Origin: JAAZBA01 sp964461815
GTDB lineage: Bacteria > Bacillota > Clostridia > Oscillospirales > QAMX01
Direction: 5' to 3'
NCBI GenBank assembly: GCA_964461815.1
Contig: CAYWVF010000008.1
Coordinates: forward strand, 1 to 64,000
Length of the DNA stretch: 64,000 nucleotides
Every line of letters starts with the position of its first letter. The stretch's first letter is position 1. Made by a program: the position numbers and the translations under genes. Positions 32,254-40,998 of the stretch are shown here, piece by piece. The notes beneath the pieces were generated by a model. The model did no database searches. It was not told the origin of the DNA and saw only the letters and a program-made list of their open reading frames with translations.

Positions 32254-33635
32254 GACAGCTTCCTGAGAAATTTACAGCCATGATGCGTCCTCTTGCTGGT
32301 GATGCATTGATAGACGCACTTGAAAACGGTGAGCCGAAGCGAGGCTTGAGGGTAAATACGCTGAGACTGTCGTCAGAGGAGTTTAAAAGTATATCACCGT
32401 TCGGCTTAGAAGCTTCACCGCTTTGCCCCGACTCATTCATTATAGGTAACGATGAGCCTGCGGGAGTATGTGCATATCATGATGCAGGGCTATATTATCT
32501 GCAAGAGCCGAGCGCATCGAGCGTAGGTGAGGCGGCAGGTGCTGCACCGGGGATGAGAGTGCTCGATCTATGTGCTGCACCGGGAGGTAAATCCACGCAT
32601 ATCGCAGCAAAGCTTCGTGGAGAGGGTATACTTATTTCAAACGAGTGCGTAGGCTCACGTGTGAAGCCGCTGAGATCGAACCTTGAGCGCATGGGTGTGA
32701 GGAATGCAGCCATCACGAGCATGATGCCGTACGACCTTCGAAAGCATTTCATGGAGAGCTTTGACCTTGTGCTGACAGATGCACCGTGCTCCGGCGAGGG
32801 TATGTTCAGGCGTGAAAAAAATGCGCTGACCGAGTGGACATACGAACATGCTCTATCCTGTGCCGAGCGTCAGACAGCTATTCTTGAGGATGCCGCCGCC
32901 ATGACAGCGGTCGGTGGTGCGCTAGTCTACTCGACATGCACTCTTAACGTGTATGAAAATGAGATGGTCATAGACAGCTTCCTGACCGCACATCCGGAAT
33001 TTGAGATGGAAGAGATAGAGCACTTGAGTGCTTACAGTGCAAAGCCGGAGTGGTGCGGAGCTTCACATGAGAACATACGACTTGCAGCCAGGCTGATGCC
33101 GCACATCGTACCGGGTGAGGGTCATTTCGTAGCGAAAATGCGTAAGCTAGACAGTCATGAAAGCGTCTCAAGACAGGAGAAAAGCTCATCACGGTACAAG
33201 CAGTGCGGAAAGGTCAGGCTCAGAGCACTGACAAGGGATGAAAATGCATTATTCAGCTCATTTTGGAGCGATAATTTCAGCTCAGAGCCGTGGTACGAGC
33301 CTCTTGTATACGGTGACAATGTGTATCTCATTGCACCGGGCGTGCGTGAGCTGAGCATAGCCATTGCACAGGGAGTGCATGTCGGAGCGTTCAAGACAAA
33401 GCGGTTCGAGCCGACACATTCACTTTACATGGCAGCCGAGCCGAGGACAGTACTGCGAAGACTGGAGCTTGACGAGGACAGCTACAGAAGCTATGTGAGC
33501 GGAAGCGAGATCGAATGCAGCGAAAACGGCTATTGTGCCGTCACGGTGAGCGGATATATTATAGGATATGGAAAAGCATCCGGCGGAATACTTAAGAATA
33601 AGTACCCCACCGGACTGCGTAGAAGTATTAATTGA
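32250..33635 (+). CDS. RsmF-like rRNA (cytosine-5) methyltransferase
   Basis: 461 residues starting at the ATGA overlap. NOL1/NOP2/Sun family: SAM motif LDLCAAPGGKSTHIA, DAPCSGEGMFRR with the first catalytic cysteine, and YSTCTLN with the second. The C-terminal 150 residues are the PUA-like domain of the RsmF/YebU group. It should methylate a cytosine of 16S rRNA. Its 3' end overlaps the converging M20 gene by 8 bases. Confidence 0.9.
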   Translation: MRQLPEKFTAMMRPLAGDALIDALENGEPKRGLRVNTLRLSSEEFKSISPFGLEASPLCPDSFIIGNDEPAGVCAYHDAGLYYLQEPSASSVGEAAGAAPGMRVLDLCAAPGGKSTHIAAKLRGEGILISNECVGSRVKPLRSNLERMGVRNAAITSMMPYDLRKHFMESFDLVLTDAPCSGEGMFRREKNALTEWTYEHALSCAERQTAILEDAAAMTAVGGALVYSTCTLNVYENEMVIDSFLTAHPEFEMEEIEHLSAYSAKPEWCGASHENIRLAARLMPHIVPGEGHFVAKMRKLDSHESVSRQEKSSSRYKQCGKVRLRALTRDENALFSSFWSDNFSSEPWYEPLVYGDNVYLIAPGVRELSIAIAQGVHVGAFKTKRFEPTHSLYMAAEPRTVLRRLELDEDSYRSYVSGSEIECSENGYCAVTVSGYIIGYGKASGGILKNKYPTGLRRSIN

Positions 33636-35031
33636 ATTTAAGAGCTCTCGGAATAACACCGTCGGGGATAGGGCAGACATAGCTGCTGCCGCCTCGGCGG
33701 TCATTTAGTTCTTCACGAGCTTTTTCGATGAGCTTGGGATCGTTCATAATATCGTAAGCCGTATATGCAAGCACTTTTGCGGCACATTCCATACCGTGGA
33801 AGCCGATAGAGCTTGAGGATGAGGCTGTTGTCTGCCATGAGTGAGACGGAGTACCGAGCGGAGCACATGCGATGTTGAGTCTTGCGGTAGGAATGCATGA
33901 GCTGACGTCGCCGACATCCGTAGAGCCGGAGGTGACCAGCTCGGGATCGGGAGCAAAGGGACTGATATATGTAGCGAGTGCGCCTGAAAAATCCTCGGGA
34001 GCGTCATAGGGGATAGCAGCACCGCCGTAGCTTTCCGAGATAGCTTCCGCAAGAGCATGGTCGGCATCGGTAAACCTCGGAGCACCGACAGCCTTCAGGT
34101 TTTCGTACATGACCCTTGCAAGAGTGACGTTAGGGATAACGCCGGAGCATGCCTTGACAAAGTCCATCTCCACGCTCGTACCTGTCATGAGCGCCGCACC
34201 ACGTGCGATATCATTGACACGTTCAAAAAGACCGTGTACCTCATCTATGAACGGTGCTCGCATGAGATAGAGAACAGATGCATTCGCCTGTACGACATTC
34301 GGAGAATAGCCGCCCGTATCGGTGATAGCGTAGTGGACTCTGTAGGTCGTGGGGATATGCTCTCTCAGGAACTGCACTCCGATATTCATAAGCTCGACCG
34401 CATCGAGCGCGCTTCTCCCCTTTTCGGGCGAGCCTCCGGCATGTGATGCGATACCGTGGAAATGGTATATCGCCTGATAGTTTGCGAGAGTCCTGCTCAC
34501 CTCGACAGCGTTTACAGATGCAGGATGCCAGTCGAGCGCAAAGTCAGCCTGCTCGAACAGTCCCTCACGTGCCATGAATGTCTTACCCGAGCCGCCCTCC
34601 TCTGCCGGACAGCCGAAGTATACTACTCTGCCCTTGAGCTCACCTGCTTCAATGGCACGTTTGAGAAGTATCGCCGCTCCGAGTGATGCTGCTCCGAGAA
34701 GATTGTGACCGCAGCCGTGACCGTTGCCGCCGGGTGTGACAGGCTCCTCTGACGGTGACGCTGCCTTTTGACTCAGCCCGGAAAGAGCATCATACTCACC
34801 GAGCAGTGCGATACACGGAGAATGATCACCGTACGAAGCTGTAAATGCAGTGTCTATCCCTGCTGCATTGCGGCATATGTCAAACCCCTCATCCTCGAGA
34901 AGGTCGATGAGCACCTTGACCGACTCATGCTCCGTATATGCAGTCTCGGCATAGCTCCATATCTTCATTGATGCCGTCGTGAGCTTGTCATAAAGCTCCG
35001 ATGTGACCTCAAATAATGTGCTTTTGTCCAC
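33628..35031 (-). CDS. M20 family amidohydrolase (AbgB-like)
   Basis: 467 residues from GTG 35031, preceded by AAGGAG with 9-nt spacing. Metal ligands are recognisable in GHGCGHN, PAEEGG, and the bridging site SHAGGSPEKGRSALDAV, with a dimerisation domain between. STDVGDVS is typical of the AbgB subgroup, which cleaves p-aminobenzoyl-glutamate; related members act on other N-acyl amino acids or indole conjugates. A partner AbgA is not present, so the substrate stays open. Single-gene unit with its own promoter at 35062-35090. Confidence 0.85.
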   Translation of the reverse strand: MDKSTLFEVTSELYDKLTTASMKIWSYAETAYTEHESVKVLIDLLEDEGFDICRNAAGIDTAFTASYGDHSPCIALLGEYDALSGLSQKAASPSEEPVTPGGNGHGCGHNLLGAASLGAAILLKRAIEAGELKGRVVYFGCPAEEGGSGKTFMAREGLFEQADFALDWHPASVNAVEVSRTLANYQAIYHFHGIASHAGGSPEKGRSALDAVELMNIGVQFLREHIPTTYRVHYAITDTGGYSPNVVQANASVLYLMRAPFIDEVHGLFERVNDIARGAALMTGTSVEMDFVKACSGVIPNVTLARVMYENLKAVGAPRFTDADHALAEAISESYGGAAIPYDAPEDFSGALATYISPFAPDPELVTSGSTDVGDVSSCIPTARLNIACAPLGTPSHSWQTTASSSSSIGFHGMECAAKVLAYTAYDIMNDPKLIEKAREELNDRRGGSSYVCPIPDGVIPRALKFN

Positions 35032-35061
35032 TTTATATGACTCCTTATATAGTGATAATAT

Positions 35062-35090
35062 ATTATAGCATAATAAATTATCAAAAACAA
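35062..35090 (-). promoter_or_regulatory. Promoter of the M20 amidohydrolase gene
   Basis: On minus, TTGTTT (35085-35090) and TATAAT (35062-35067) are separated by 17 bp. Confidence 0.7.
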
Positions 35091-35096
35091 GCGAAG

Positions 35097-36005
35097 CTAT
35101 GACAAAAACATATCCACGTCCTCGATGGTGATACCGTCGTGCAGCGAGACGTTCACTGCATAGCCTATGAGCTTCGATATATCCGACACACGCTGATCTA
35201 TCTCCTTTGGCGTGACAATCACTCCCGACAGCTCACCCAGCTTATCGGGCGGCTCGATACCGCATTCCTCTATCAGATCGGCGGTGAGCGTAGCTGCATC
35301 CACAACTGTAGGTACTCCGACTGCGATCACAGGCACACCGAGTGTAGCTTCATTTAGCGCACCTCTCGAATTGCCGATACCCGAGCCCGGAATTATGCCG
35401 CTGTTACTGAGCTGTACGGTAGAGCATAGTCGGTCGAGTCTGCGTGATGCGAGAGCATCAACGGCGATAACAAGCTCGGGCTTTATGCTCTCGACTGCGG
35501 AGCAAACAAGCTCACTGCTTTCTATGCCCGTAGTGCCGAGCACTCCGACTCTCAGTGCAGCTACAGAGCGAAAGGAGCCGAAGTATTCCGGAAGCTGCTG
35601 CTTGGCATGGCGAGTTACCATGATATTTTTCACCGTAAGCGGGCCGATAGCATCCGGAGTTATGCAGTCGTTGCCAAGTCCGACCACAAGCACGCATGAG
35701 TCTTTGCCGATATGCGTCAGCCCTCGAAGCTCGGCTGCAACCGTGGTGACTGCATTTGCAAAAGCGTCCTCCTCACGGCGCAGAAATGCACCGATATCCA
35801 CCGTTATATACTCTCCGACACTCTTACCGACGGCACGAGCACCTGCATCGTTCTCGATCGTTACCTTTGTTACGGTGAATCCGCTTTTTTCCTGTTGAAT
35901 AGCTGTTACACCGTCTATTTTGTCAAGACCGGAGGTGCTTTTTGTAAGCTCATGCGCTTCACATGCAAGATCGGTGCGACGTGCGACGATAAATCTATCT
36001 CCCAT
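35097..36005 (-). CDS. gpr: Germination protease Gpr
   Basis: 302 residues from ATG 36005 (GGAGGATAAAA upstream). Peptidase family A25 sequence: RTDLACEAHEL near the N-terminal processing site, VVGLGNDCITPDAIGPLTV, and PGSGIGNSRGALNEATLGVPVIAVGVPTVVDA. Gpr is made in the developing spore and degrades small acid-soluble proteins at germination. It is somewhat shorter than the Bacillus protein. Its presence shows that this organism has, or recently had, a sporulation programme, which matters for the spoVT interruption at the left of the window. Confidence 0.95.
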   Translation of the reverse strand: MGDRFIVARRTDLACEAHELTKSTSGLDKIDGVTAIQQEKSGFTVTKVTIENDAGARAVGKSVGEYITVDIGAFLRREEDAFANAVTTVAAELRGLTHIGKDSCVLVVGLGNDCITPDAIGPLTVKNIMVTRHAKQQLPEYFGSFRSVAALRVGVLGTTGIESSELVCSAVESIKPELVIAVDALASRRLDRLCSTVQLSNSGIIPGSGIGNSRGALNEATLGVPVIAVGVPTVVDAATLTADLIEECGIEPPDKLGELSGVIVTPKEIDQRVSDISKLIGYAVNVSLHDGITIEDVDMFLS

Positions 36006-36112
36006 TTTTATCCTCCGACTTTTTATTTTCACATATATGCGACCGTCTGTTATTATCCTGCTTTTTTACTCGTATTTTCATGAAATAATGCTCCTTTCGG
36101 GCAAAATAAAAG

Positions 36113-36147
36113 CCTCATGCATTTAGTATTACCTAAAATGCATGAGG
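36113..36147 (-). terminator. Terminator of the secreted-protein gene
   Basis: A 12-bp stem, CCTCATGCATTT (36113-36124) with AAATGCATGAGG (36136-36147), is followed on minus by CTTTTATTTT. It lies 19 bases beyond the stop of the gene at 36166. The stretch 36006-36112 shows only the gpr upstream region. Confidence 0.75.
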
Positions 36148-36165
36148 TTATTTTTAAAGAATATT

Positions 36166-37218
36166 TCAGATGATCCAGAAGTTTACATTTTTAACGACGG
36201 AATCACTGTTCGTGATATAGACGATCGTGGAGTCGGAGGATTCGCCGAGTCTTCTGTAATGAGCGTGTGACGAGATGAGCTTGCTCCACTCCTCGTTGCT
36301 GACAGCTACTATCGTTGCAGAGTCGGAATCGGAGGAGTACGATGTTTCGATATGATCTTCATTGTGGATGAGCACGTTTATTTCCTGAGTTGACGTGTCG
36401 TCGGAGGTGAACATGTAAGCATAGCCGACCTCAGACTTTATCATACGTCCGCTTTCAAATGCGTTATCGATCAGAACACGTGTAATATCGGTAGACATAT
36501 AGGTCGTCCATGAGGTATTGACAACGTGTGCAGCTGCGTGAATACGCTTACCGTTGTGAGTGTAGTAGGATGAGCCTACCTTGAGAACATAGGTATCGTT
36601 GCCGCGCTCGGCTGTTACTGACTGTGTATCGCCGTCCCATGATACTGTATAGCCGAAGGCTTCAAGGGTCTTCCTGACGGGTGACATAGGAACTGAATTT
36701 ACAGTCGTTTTGAAGCTTGCCAGCATTGCTTCTGCGATATCCTCATCACTTTGATGGAGCGGAGTGTATATTTTATCTATATGGTTGAGTGAGGCTGTGA
36801 GTGCATCGTAGCGCTTGCCTACAGCATCCTCGTAGATGTTTTCGTATGTTTTGTATGCGTAGGTGTAGCCGTTTTGATTGAACAGCGGCAATATTCCGCT
36901 TTCCGTCACCTTGTCGGTAAAGTCCTTTTCGTCTATGACAAAAAGAGTGACGACATTTGAGCGTATGCCGGAGATCTCATAATCCTCGGGGTAGAAGGAT
37001 ACGTTGAGCTGATACTTGAAGATGGAGTGCTTTGATTCGTAGCCGGATATTTCGGTATTTCTGAGCCAAAGCTTTGGCATCCTCAATGCGAAATCATAAT
37101 CATTATTATAATAGAGTGTGTAGAGTCTGCCGTCATCTGAAGCGGATGCGGTGAACGTACAGGAAAAAAGCATTATGACGGCGATGAGTATTATCGAAAA
37201 TCTGGTATACTTTTTCAT
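36166..37218 (-). CDS. Secreted protein with copper-amine-oxidase-like domain
   Basis: 350 residues from ATG 37218 (AAGAGGTAG upstream). A signal peptide is clear: MKKYTRF, a hydrophobic core, and cleavage likely after TASA near residue 27. Residues about 180-255 look like the copper amine oxidase N-terminal-like domain (VPMSPVRKTLEAFGYTVSWDGD), a wall-associated module common in clostridia that has no oxidase activity itself. The first part, about 30-170, and the last 90 residues are unknown. It is probably an extracellular or wall-bound protein of unknown role. Confidence 0.7.
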   Translation of the reverse strand: MKKYTRFSIILIAVIMLFSCTFTASASDDGRLYTLYYNNDYDFALRMPKLWLRNTEISGYESKHSIFKYQLNVSFYPEDYEISGIRSNVVTLFVIDEKDFTDKVTESGILPLFNQNGYTYAYKTYENIYEDAVGKRYDALTASLNHIDKIYTPLHQSDEDIAEAMLASFKTTVNSVPMSPVRKTLEAFGYTVSWDGDTQSVTAERGNDTYVLKVGSSYYTHNGKRIHAAAHVVNTSWTTYMSTDITRVLIDNAFESGRMIKSEVGYAYMFTSDDTSTQEINVLIHNEDHIETSYSSDSDSATIVAVSNEEWSKLISSHAHYRRLGESSDSTIVYITNSDSVVKNVNFWII

Positions 37219-37303
37219 TGTTGTGACTACCTCTTGATGCATTAATTAAGCTGACGCCGCATATATGCGAAATCAGCTTGAAGGTCGTTGTAAATTTTCA
37301 GGC

Positions 37304-38602
37304 TCAGACGGACGCACCGTAGACCTCGTCCTCGCTCCTGACATCGACTGTCTTGATATCAGCGCCGAGTGACTTGAGCTTGTCGATGATGTTTTCATAT
37401 CCACGCTCGATGTGTTCTATGCCGGAGATCTCGGTAACACCCGAGGCTGCCATACCGGCGATAACGAGTGCGCTTCCGGCTCTTAGATCACATGCTTCTA
37501 TTGGCGCACCCGAGAGCGTCTTCACACCCTCGATGATAGCGCTTGAGCCATCCACCTGCACCTTAGCGCCCATGCGCTTAAGCTCATCCATATATTTGAA
37601 TCTGTTCGGCCAAACCGTCTCTGTCAGTATGCTTGTGCCCTTCGCAAGACACAGAAGTACAGCCGTCTGGGGATTCATATCTGTCGGATATCCCGGATAG
37701 GGCAGTATCTTTATATTAGTACGTGTAAGCTCACCTGTTCTGCGTACTATTATAGCGTCGCCCAGATCCTCTACCTCAACACCCATCTCCGCAAGCTTTA
37801 CCGAGATGCATTCGAGGTGCTTCGGGATGACATTGTTTATTTTTATCTCGCCGCCGGTAGCAGATACCGCTGCCATATATGTGCCGGCTTCGATCTGATC
37901 GGGGATGATGGAGTAAAATCCGCCGCGGAGCTGATTGACACCGCGTATTTTGATAACATCCGTACCTGCGCCCTTGATATCGGCACCCATGGTGTTAAGG
38001 AAGTTCGCAAGATCTACGACATGAGGCTCTCTTGCCGCATTTTCAAGTATCGTCAGACCCTGAGCCTTGACAGCAGCCATCATAGCGTTCATTGTAGCGC
38101 CTACGCTGTTGACGTCGAAGTATACATGCGAGCCTATCAAGCCCTGTGAAGCATCGGCATGAACGATACCGTTTTTCACATCGACAGTAGCACCGAGCTG
38201 CTCAAAGCTTTTTATATGCTGATCGATAGGACGAACACCGCCGAAGTTACAGCCGCCGGACATAGATACATGTGCTGTTTTGAATCGACCGAGAAGTGCG
38301 CCGATAAAGTAATATGATGCACGTGTTTTTCTTGTGAGATCGTCGAAAAGTGCCTTAGATGTACGTATTCTTGAACAGTTGATCTTAACGGTCTTATCGT
38401 CTATGAGCTTGACATGTGCGCCGAGCTTTTTCAAAATATTCAAATGAACAGTTACATCACTGATCTTCGGCACATTCTCAATAATGCATGTCCCCTCTAC
38501 CAGTACGGTAGCGGTAACGATGGCAAGAGCTGCATTTTTTGCACCGCTTACAGAGACTTCACCATATAAAGGCTTTCCGCCGTTAATAATATATTTTTCC
38601 AT
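37304..38602 (-). CDS. murA: UDP-N-acetylglucosamine 1-carboxyvinyltransferase
   Basis: 432 residues from ATG 38602. First committed step of peptidoglycan synthesis: transfer of enolpyruvate from PEP to UDP-GlcNAc. GGKPLYGEVSVSGAKNAALA at the start, KTRASYYFIGALLGRF with the conserved arginine, and GGCNFGGVRPIDQH with the active-site cysteine that fosfomycin attacks. Two MurA copies are usual in Firmicutes; this one looks more like MurA2/MurZ, judged loosely. A promoter lies at 38793-38822, leaving a long leader. Confidence 0.95.
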   Translation of the reverse strand: MEKYIINGGKPLYGEVSVSGAKNAALAIVTATVLVEGTCIIENVPKISDVTVHLNILKKLGAHVKLIDDKTVKINCSRIRTSKALFDDLTRKTRASYYFIGALLGRFKTAHVSMSGGCNFGGVRPIDQHIKSFEQLGATVDVKNGIVHADASQGLIGSHVYFDVNSVGATMNAMMAAVKAQGLTILENAAREPHVVDLANFLNTMGADIKGAGTDVIKIRGVNQLRGGFYSIIPDQIEAGTYMAAVSATGGEIKINNVIPKHLECISVKLAEMGVEVEDLGDAIIVRRTGELTRTNIKILPYPGYPTDMNPQTAVLLCLAKGTSILTETVWPNRFKYMDELKRMGAKVQVDGSSAIIEGVKTLSGAPIEACDLRAGSALVIAGMAASGVTEISGIEHIERGYENIIDKLKSLGADIKTVDVRSEDEVYGASV

Positions 38603-38654
38603 AACAATCTCCAGTCCGCCGACGTCAGCGGTCAAATAATACGTCGATACTTAT

Positions 38655-38822
38655 GATGCATAGTCATATCGATTATTGACAGGATGCAATGCTTTGATAC
38701 GGATGCACTTAAATTCCGAAGCAAATATTGCAGGATGCGTTAGCTGAGATGCACATGCATAAATATAACATCATATTATACATAAGTACTATATTATACC
38801 ACGAAAAATAGTATTATGTCAA
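38655..38822 (-). promoter_or_regulatory. murA promoter and long leader with repeated GCATC
   Basis: On minus, TTGACA (38817-38822) and TATAAT (38793-38798) have an 18-bp spacer. The leader of about 185 nt before murA contains GCATC five times (plus-strand GATGC starts at 38655, 38683, 38702, 38734 and 38748). There is no ORF or known riboswitch that I can recognise. Confidence 0.55.
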
Positions 38823-38836
38823 CCTTTTAATAATAT

Positions 38837-39661
38837 TTAATAAGTTTCGCTTAGAACGATGCTCCCGTCGGTCGCACTGATATAGGTGCTGTTCCCGTCT
38901 GCTGTTATTTTTAGCACAGGAAGCAAAATTATTCCTATCTTTGTCATTTGCTGCACGATATATCCGTTTTCCACATTATCGATCGAGATAGTATTTACAC
39001 CGCTGCGCTCCATATGCTCGACATACTTGATGATAAGCCCGGGAGGATCGATTTCGGTGTAGTCATCGAGCGCGACACCGTCACCTGTGAACCATCGCCC
39101 GGAGACCGTCGCACGGTCGTTTTCCTCACACCGTATGACGAGCGAGCAGTTCATCACGCTGTCACCGCCAAGCCTCTTGTTGATCGTCAGAGTAAAGCCC
39201 AGCTCATCCGATTCGGCGGTGTACCCTGCTGTATGGATGCCTGCGGCTTCAAGATAAGCGATAAGGACTGCTTCGTCACCGCTGTTGTATATACCGGGGA
39301 CAGTGATATCAGCATCGAGCAAGGCTCCGCTTCGCCACGTCGCAGTACCGTTGACTCCTGCGACGGTGATCGTGCTGCCTGCGGAGGTGACTTTATCTCC
39401 ATTCACAAGAGATGAGGCGATGGCGATCTCGCTGTCCTCGGAGCGTTCTATGACTGTTGTTTTACGACTCCTGTTTTTTTCGGGTATGATATTTTCATCT
39501 ATCGATATACCCTTGGAGTTCAGATATGCTACCGTGCCTGCGCTTGCCTCCTTCATGGCGATACGCTCATCCCGCATGAGTGAATAGAGATTTAGCAGCA
39601 GGAAGATATTTACCGCAGCGAGCAGCAGAATGATAATGTTTTTTACTTTTTTCCACTCCAA
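38837..39661 (-). CDS. yycI: YycI-like WalK regulator
   Basis: 274 residues when started at TTG 39661, which gives the family opening (M)EWKKVKNIIILLLAAVNIFLLL and has AAGGAG ten bases upstream. A GTG three codons earlier is too close to that site. One N-terminal membrane helix (about 6-24) is followed by an extracytoplasmic domain. YycI with YycH modulates the essential histidine kinase WalK. Here it directly follows yycH and walK, as in Bacillus. Sequence identity to Bacillus YycI outside the N-terminus is low, so the name rests on topology, size and context. Confidence 0.75.
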   Translation of the reverse strand: MEWKKVKNIIILLLAAVNIFLLLNLYSLMRDERIAMKEASAGTVAYLNSKGISIDENIIPEKNRSRKTTVIERSEDSEIAIASSLVNGDKVTSAGSTITVAGVNGTATWRSGALLDADITVPGIYNSGDEAVLIAYLEAAGIHTAGYTAESDELGFTLTINKRLGGDSVMNCSLVIRCEENDRATVSGRWFTGDGVALDDYTEIDPPGLIIKYVEHMERSGVNTISIDNVENGYIVQQMTKIGIILLPVLKITADGNSTYISATDGSIVLSETY

Positions 39662-39675
39662 AGCTTTCACACTCC

Positions 39676-40998
39676 TTACTTGGAATAGAGCCAACATGCT
39701 TTGCCGGAGGAGGAGTAATACAGGTTGAAATCCTTAAGCTCACTGCCGTTGGCGGCAGCGGCTATTGATTGTACCGTGGGCAGCAGAGTTGTATTGACCT
39801 TATCCGGATGAAAGCTTTTCAGCGAAAGCTCCGCACTTACAAGCAGTGCGTTTTTATATTCGAATTTAGCGTAATAGCCGTTGTTGTTTATGATCGGGAT
39901 AGAGGTATATTCGTTGCCGAACAGTATGATGAAGCGCTCACTGCTCTCGTTATAATATGCTCTGATCACATATGTCCCTATATTACCTGCATAGGAGGAA
40001 ATAGACTGGCATATCCTGCTTGCTTCACCTATAAGCGAGGCTTTTTTCGCATCTGATATATCGACTCCGGGCAGCTCATCTACCTCGGGAGAGTAATATG
40101 TGAGGTAGCCGCCGGGGAAGATACGAAGTGTGTTCAGCTCCTCTACGTAAACGCTCACATCGTCTGACTCGGAGTAGCTTTTTGCGGTGTACGGATTGAA
40201 ATCGAACGCTTCCAGGATAGTGTCTATCGCACGATTGGAGTCGAGTCCGGATAGCTCGTCGAGGATATTGGATATTCTCAGATCATATACATCCTGCTCG
40301 GTATATGATACGATAAATTCCGGAGGTGCGAGACTACCCTCCGTTGATTCGGACATAAAGTAATATCCGTTGGGGAGATATTCGTCGAATAAGGACTGCA
40401 TATACAGTGAATCGCAGCCGGTCTCCGATTTGTAAATGCTTCTTGAGTCGGATTTGAAATATATATCCACGGTATCGCCCTCGTCTGCCGTGATGAGAAT
40501 GTACCTTACGGACAGATCGGAGCTGTTGTTGAGCTCTGCACCGAGTGCGGCACACAGTGCTCGTACAGGCATCTCACCCTCGAAGTCGAGCAGCATCATG
40601 TTTTTCGAAAGCGCATCAGCCCAGTCCTTGTTCGTGACCTGAACAGGAGGTGAAGCGGAGGACAGAGCTTCCGCAAGTGTAGGTGATACAGCTTCAAACA
40701 TTGTCTGTGCATTGACTCTCGATGAGCTGTCGGCGGAGTATGAGTGATAAAGTCCCATATTCGTGCGGATAGTGCAGCGAAGAGGTGACATGACACTGAG
40801 CGTGTATGAGCTCTCCTCGTATTCCTCGAAAAAGTCGGAGCTGGTCTGCTCGCGTTTAAAGAGTGCGGAGAATGCACTCCCCGAGGAGCTGCCATAGAAC
40901 CATACGTTATAGGTGAGAATGACAGCAGATATTATCAATATAATAATTATAGCCGTTTTTATGGCTTCAATAAGTCGATCAGGTAATTTCTTTATCAT
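39676..40998 (-). CDS. yycH: YycH-like WalK regulator
   Basis: 440 residues. One membrane helix near the N-terminus (about 13-33) is followed by a large outside part, the YycH layout. The start overlaps the walK stop by 4 bases (ATGA type), so translation is coupled. Together with YycI it should contact WalK in the membrane and adjust its activity in response to wall status. Assignment is mainly by position, topology and size. Confidence 0.78.
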   Translation of the reverse strand: MIKKLPDRLIEAIKTAIIIILIISAVILTYNVWFYGSSSGSAFSALFKREQTSSDFFEEYEESSYTLSVMSPLRCTIRTNMGLYHSYSADSSSRVNAQTMFEAVSPTLAEALSSASPPVQVTNKDWADALSKNMMLLDFEGEMPVRALCAALGAELNNSSDLSVRYILITADEGDTVDIYFKSDSRSIYKSETGCDSLYMQSLFDEYLPNGYYFMSESTEGSLAPPEFIVSYTEQDVYDLRISNILDELSGLDSNRAIDTILEAFDFNPYTAKSYSESDDVSVYVEELNTLRIFPGGYLTYYSPEVDELPGVDISDAKKASLIGEASRICQSISSYAGNIGTYVIRAYYNESSERFIILFGNEYTSIPIINNNGYYAKFEYKNALLVSAELSLKSFHPDKVNTTLLPTVQSIAAAANGSELKDFNLYYSSSGKACWLYSK

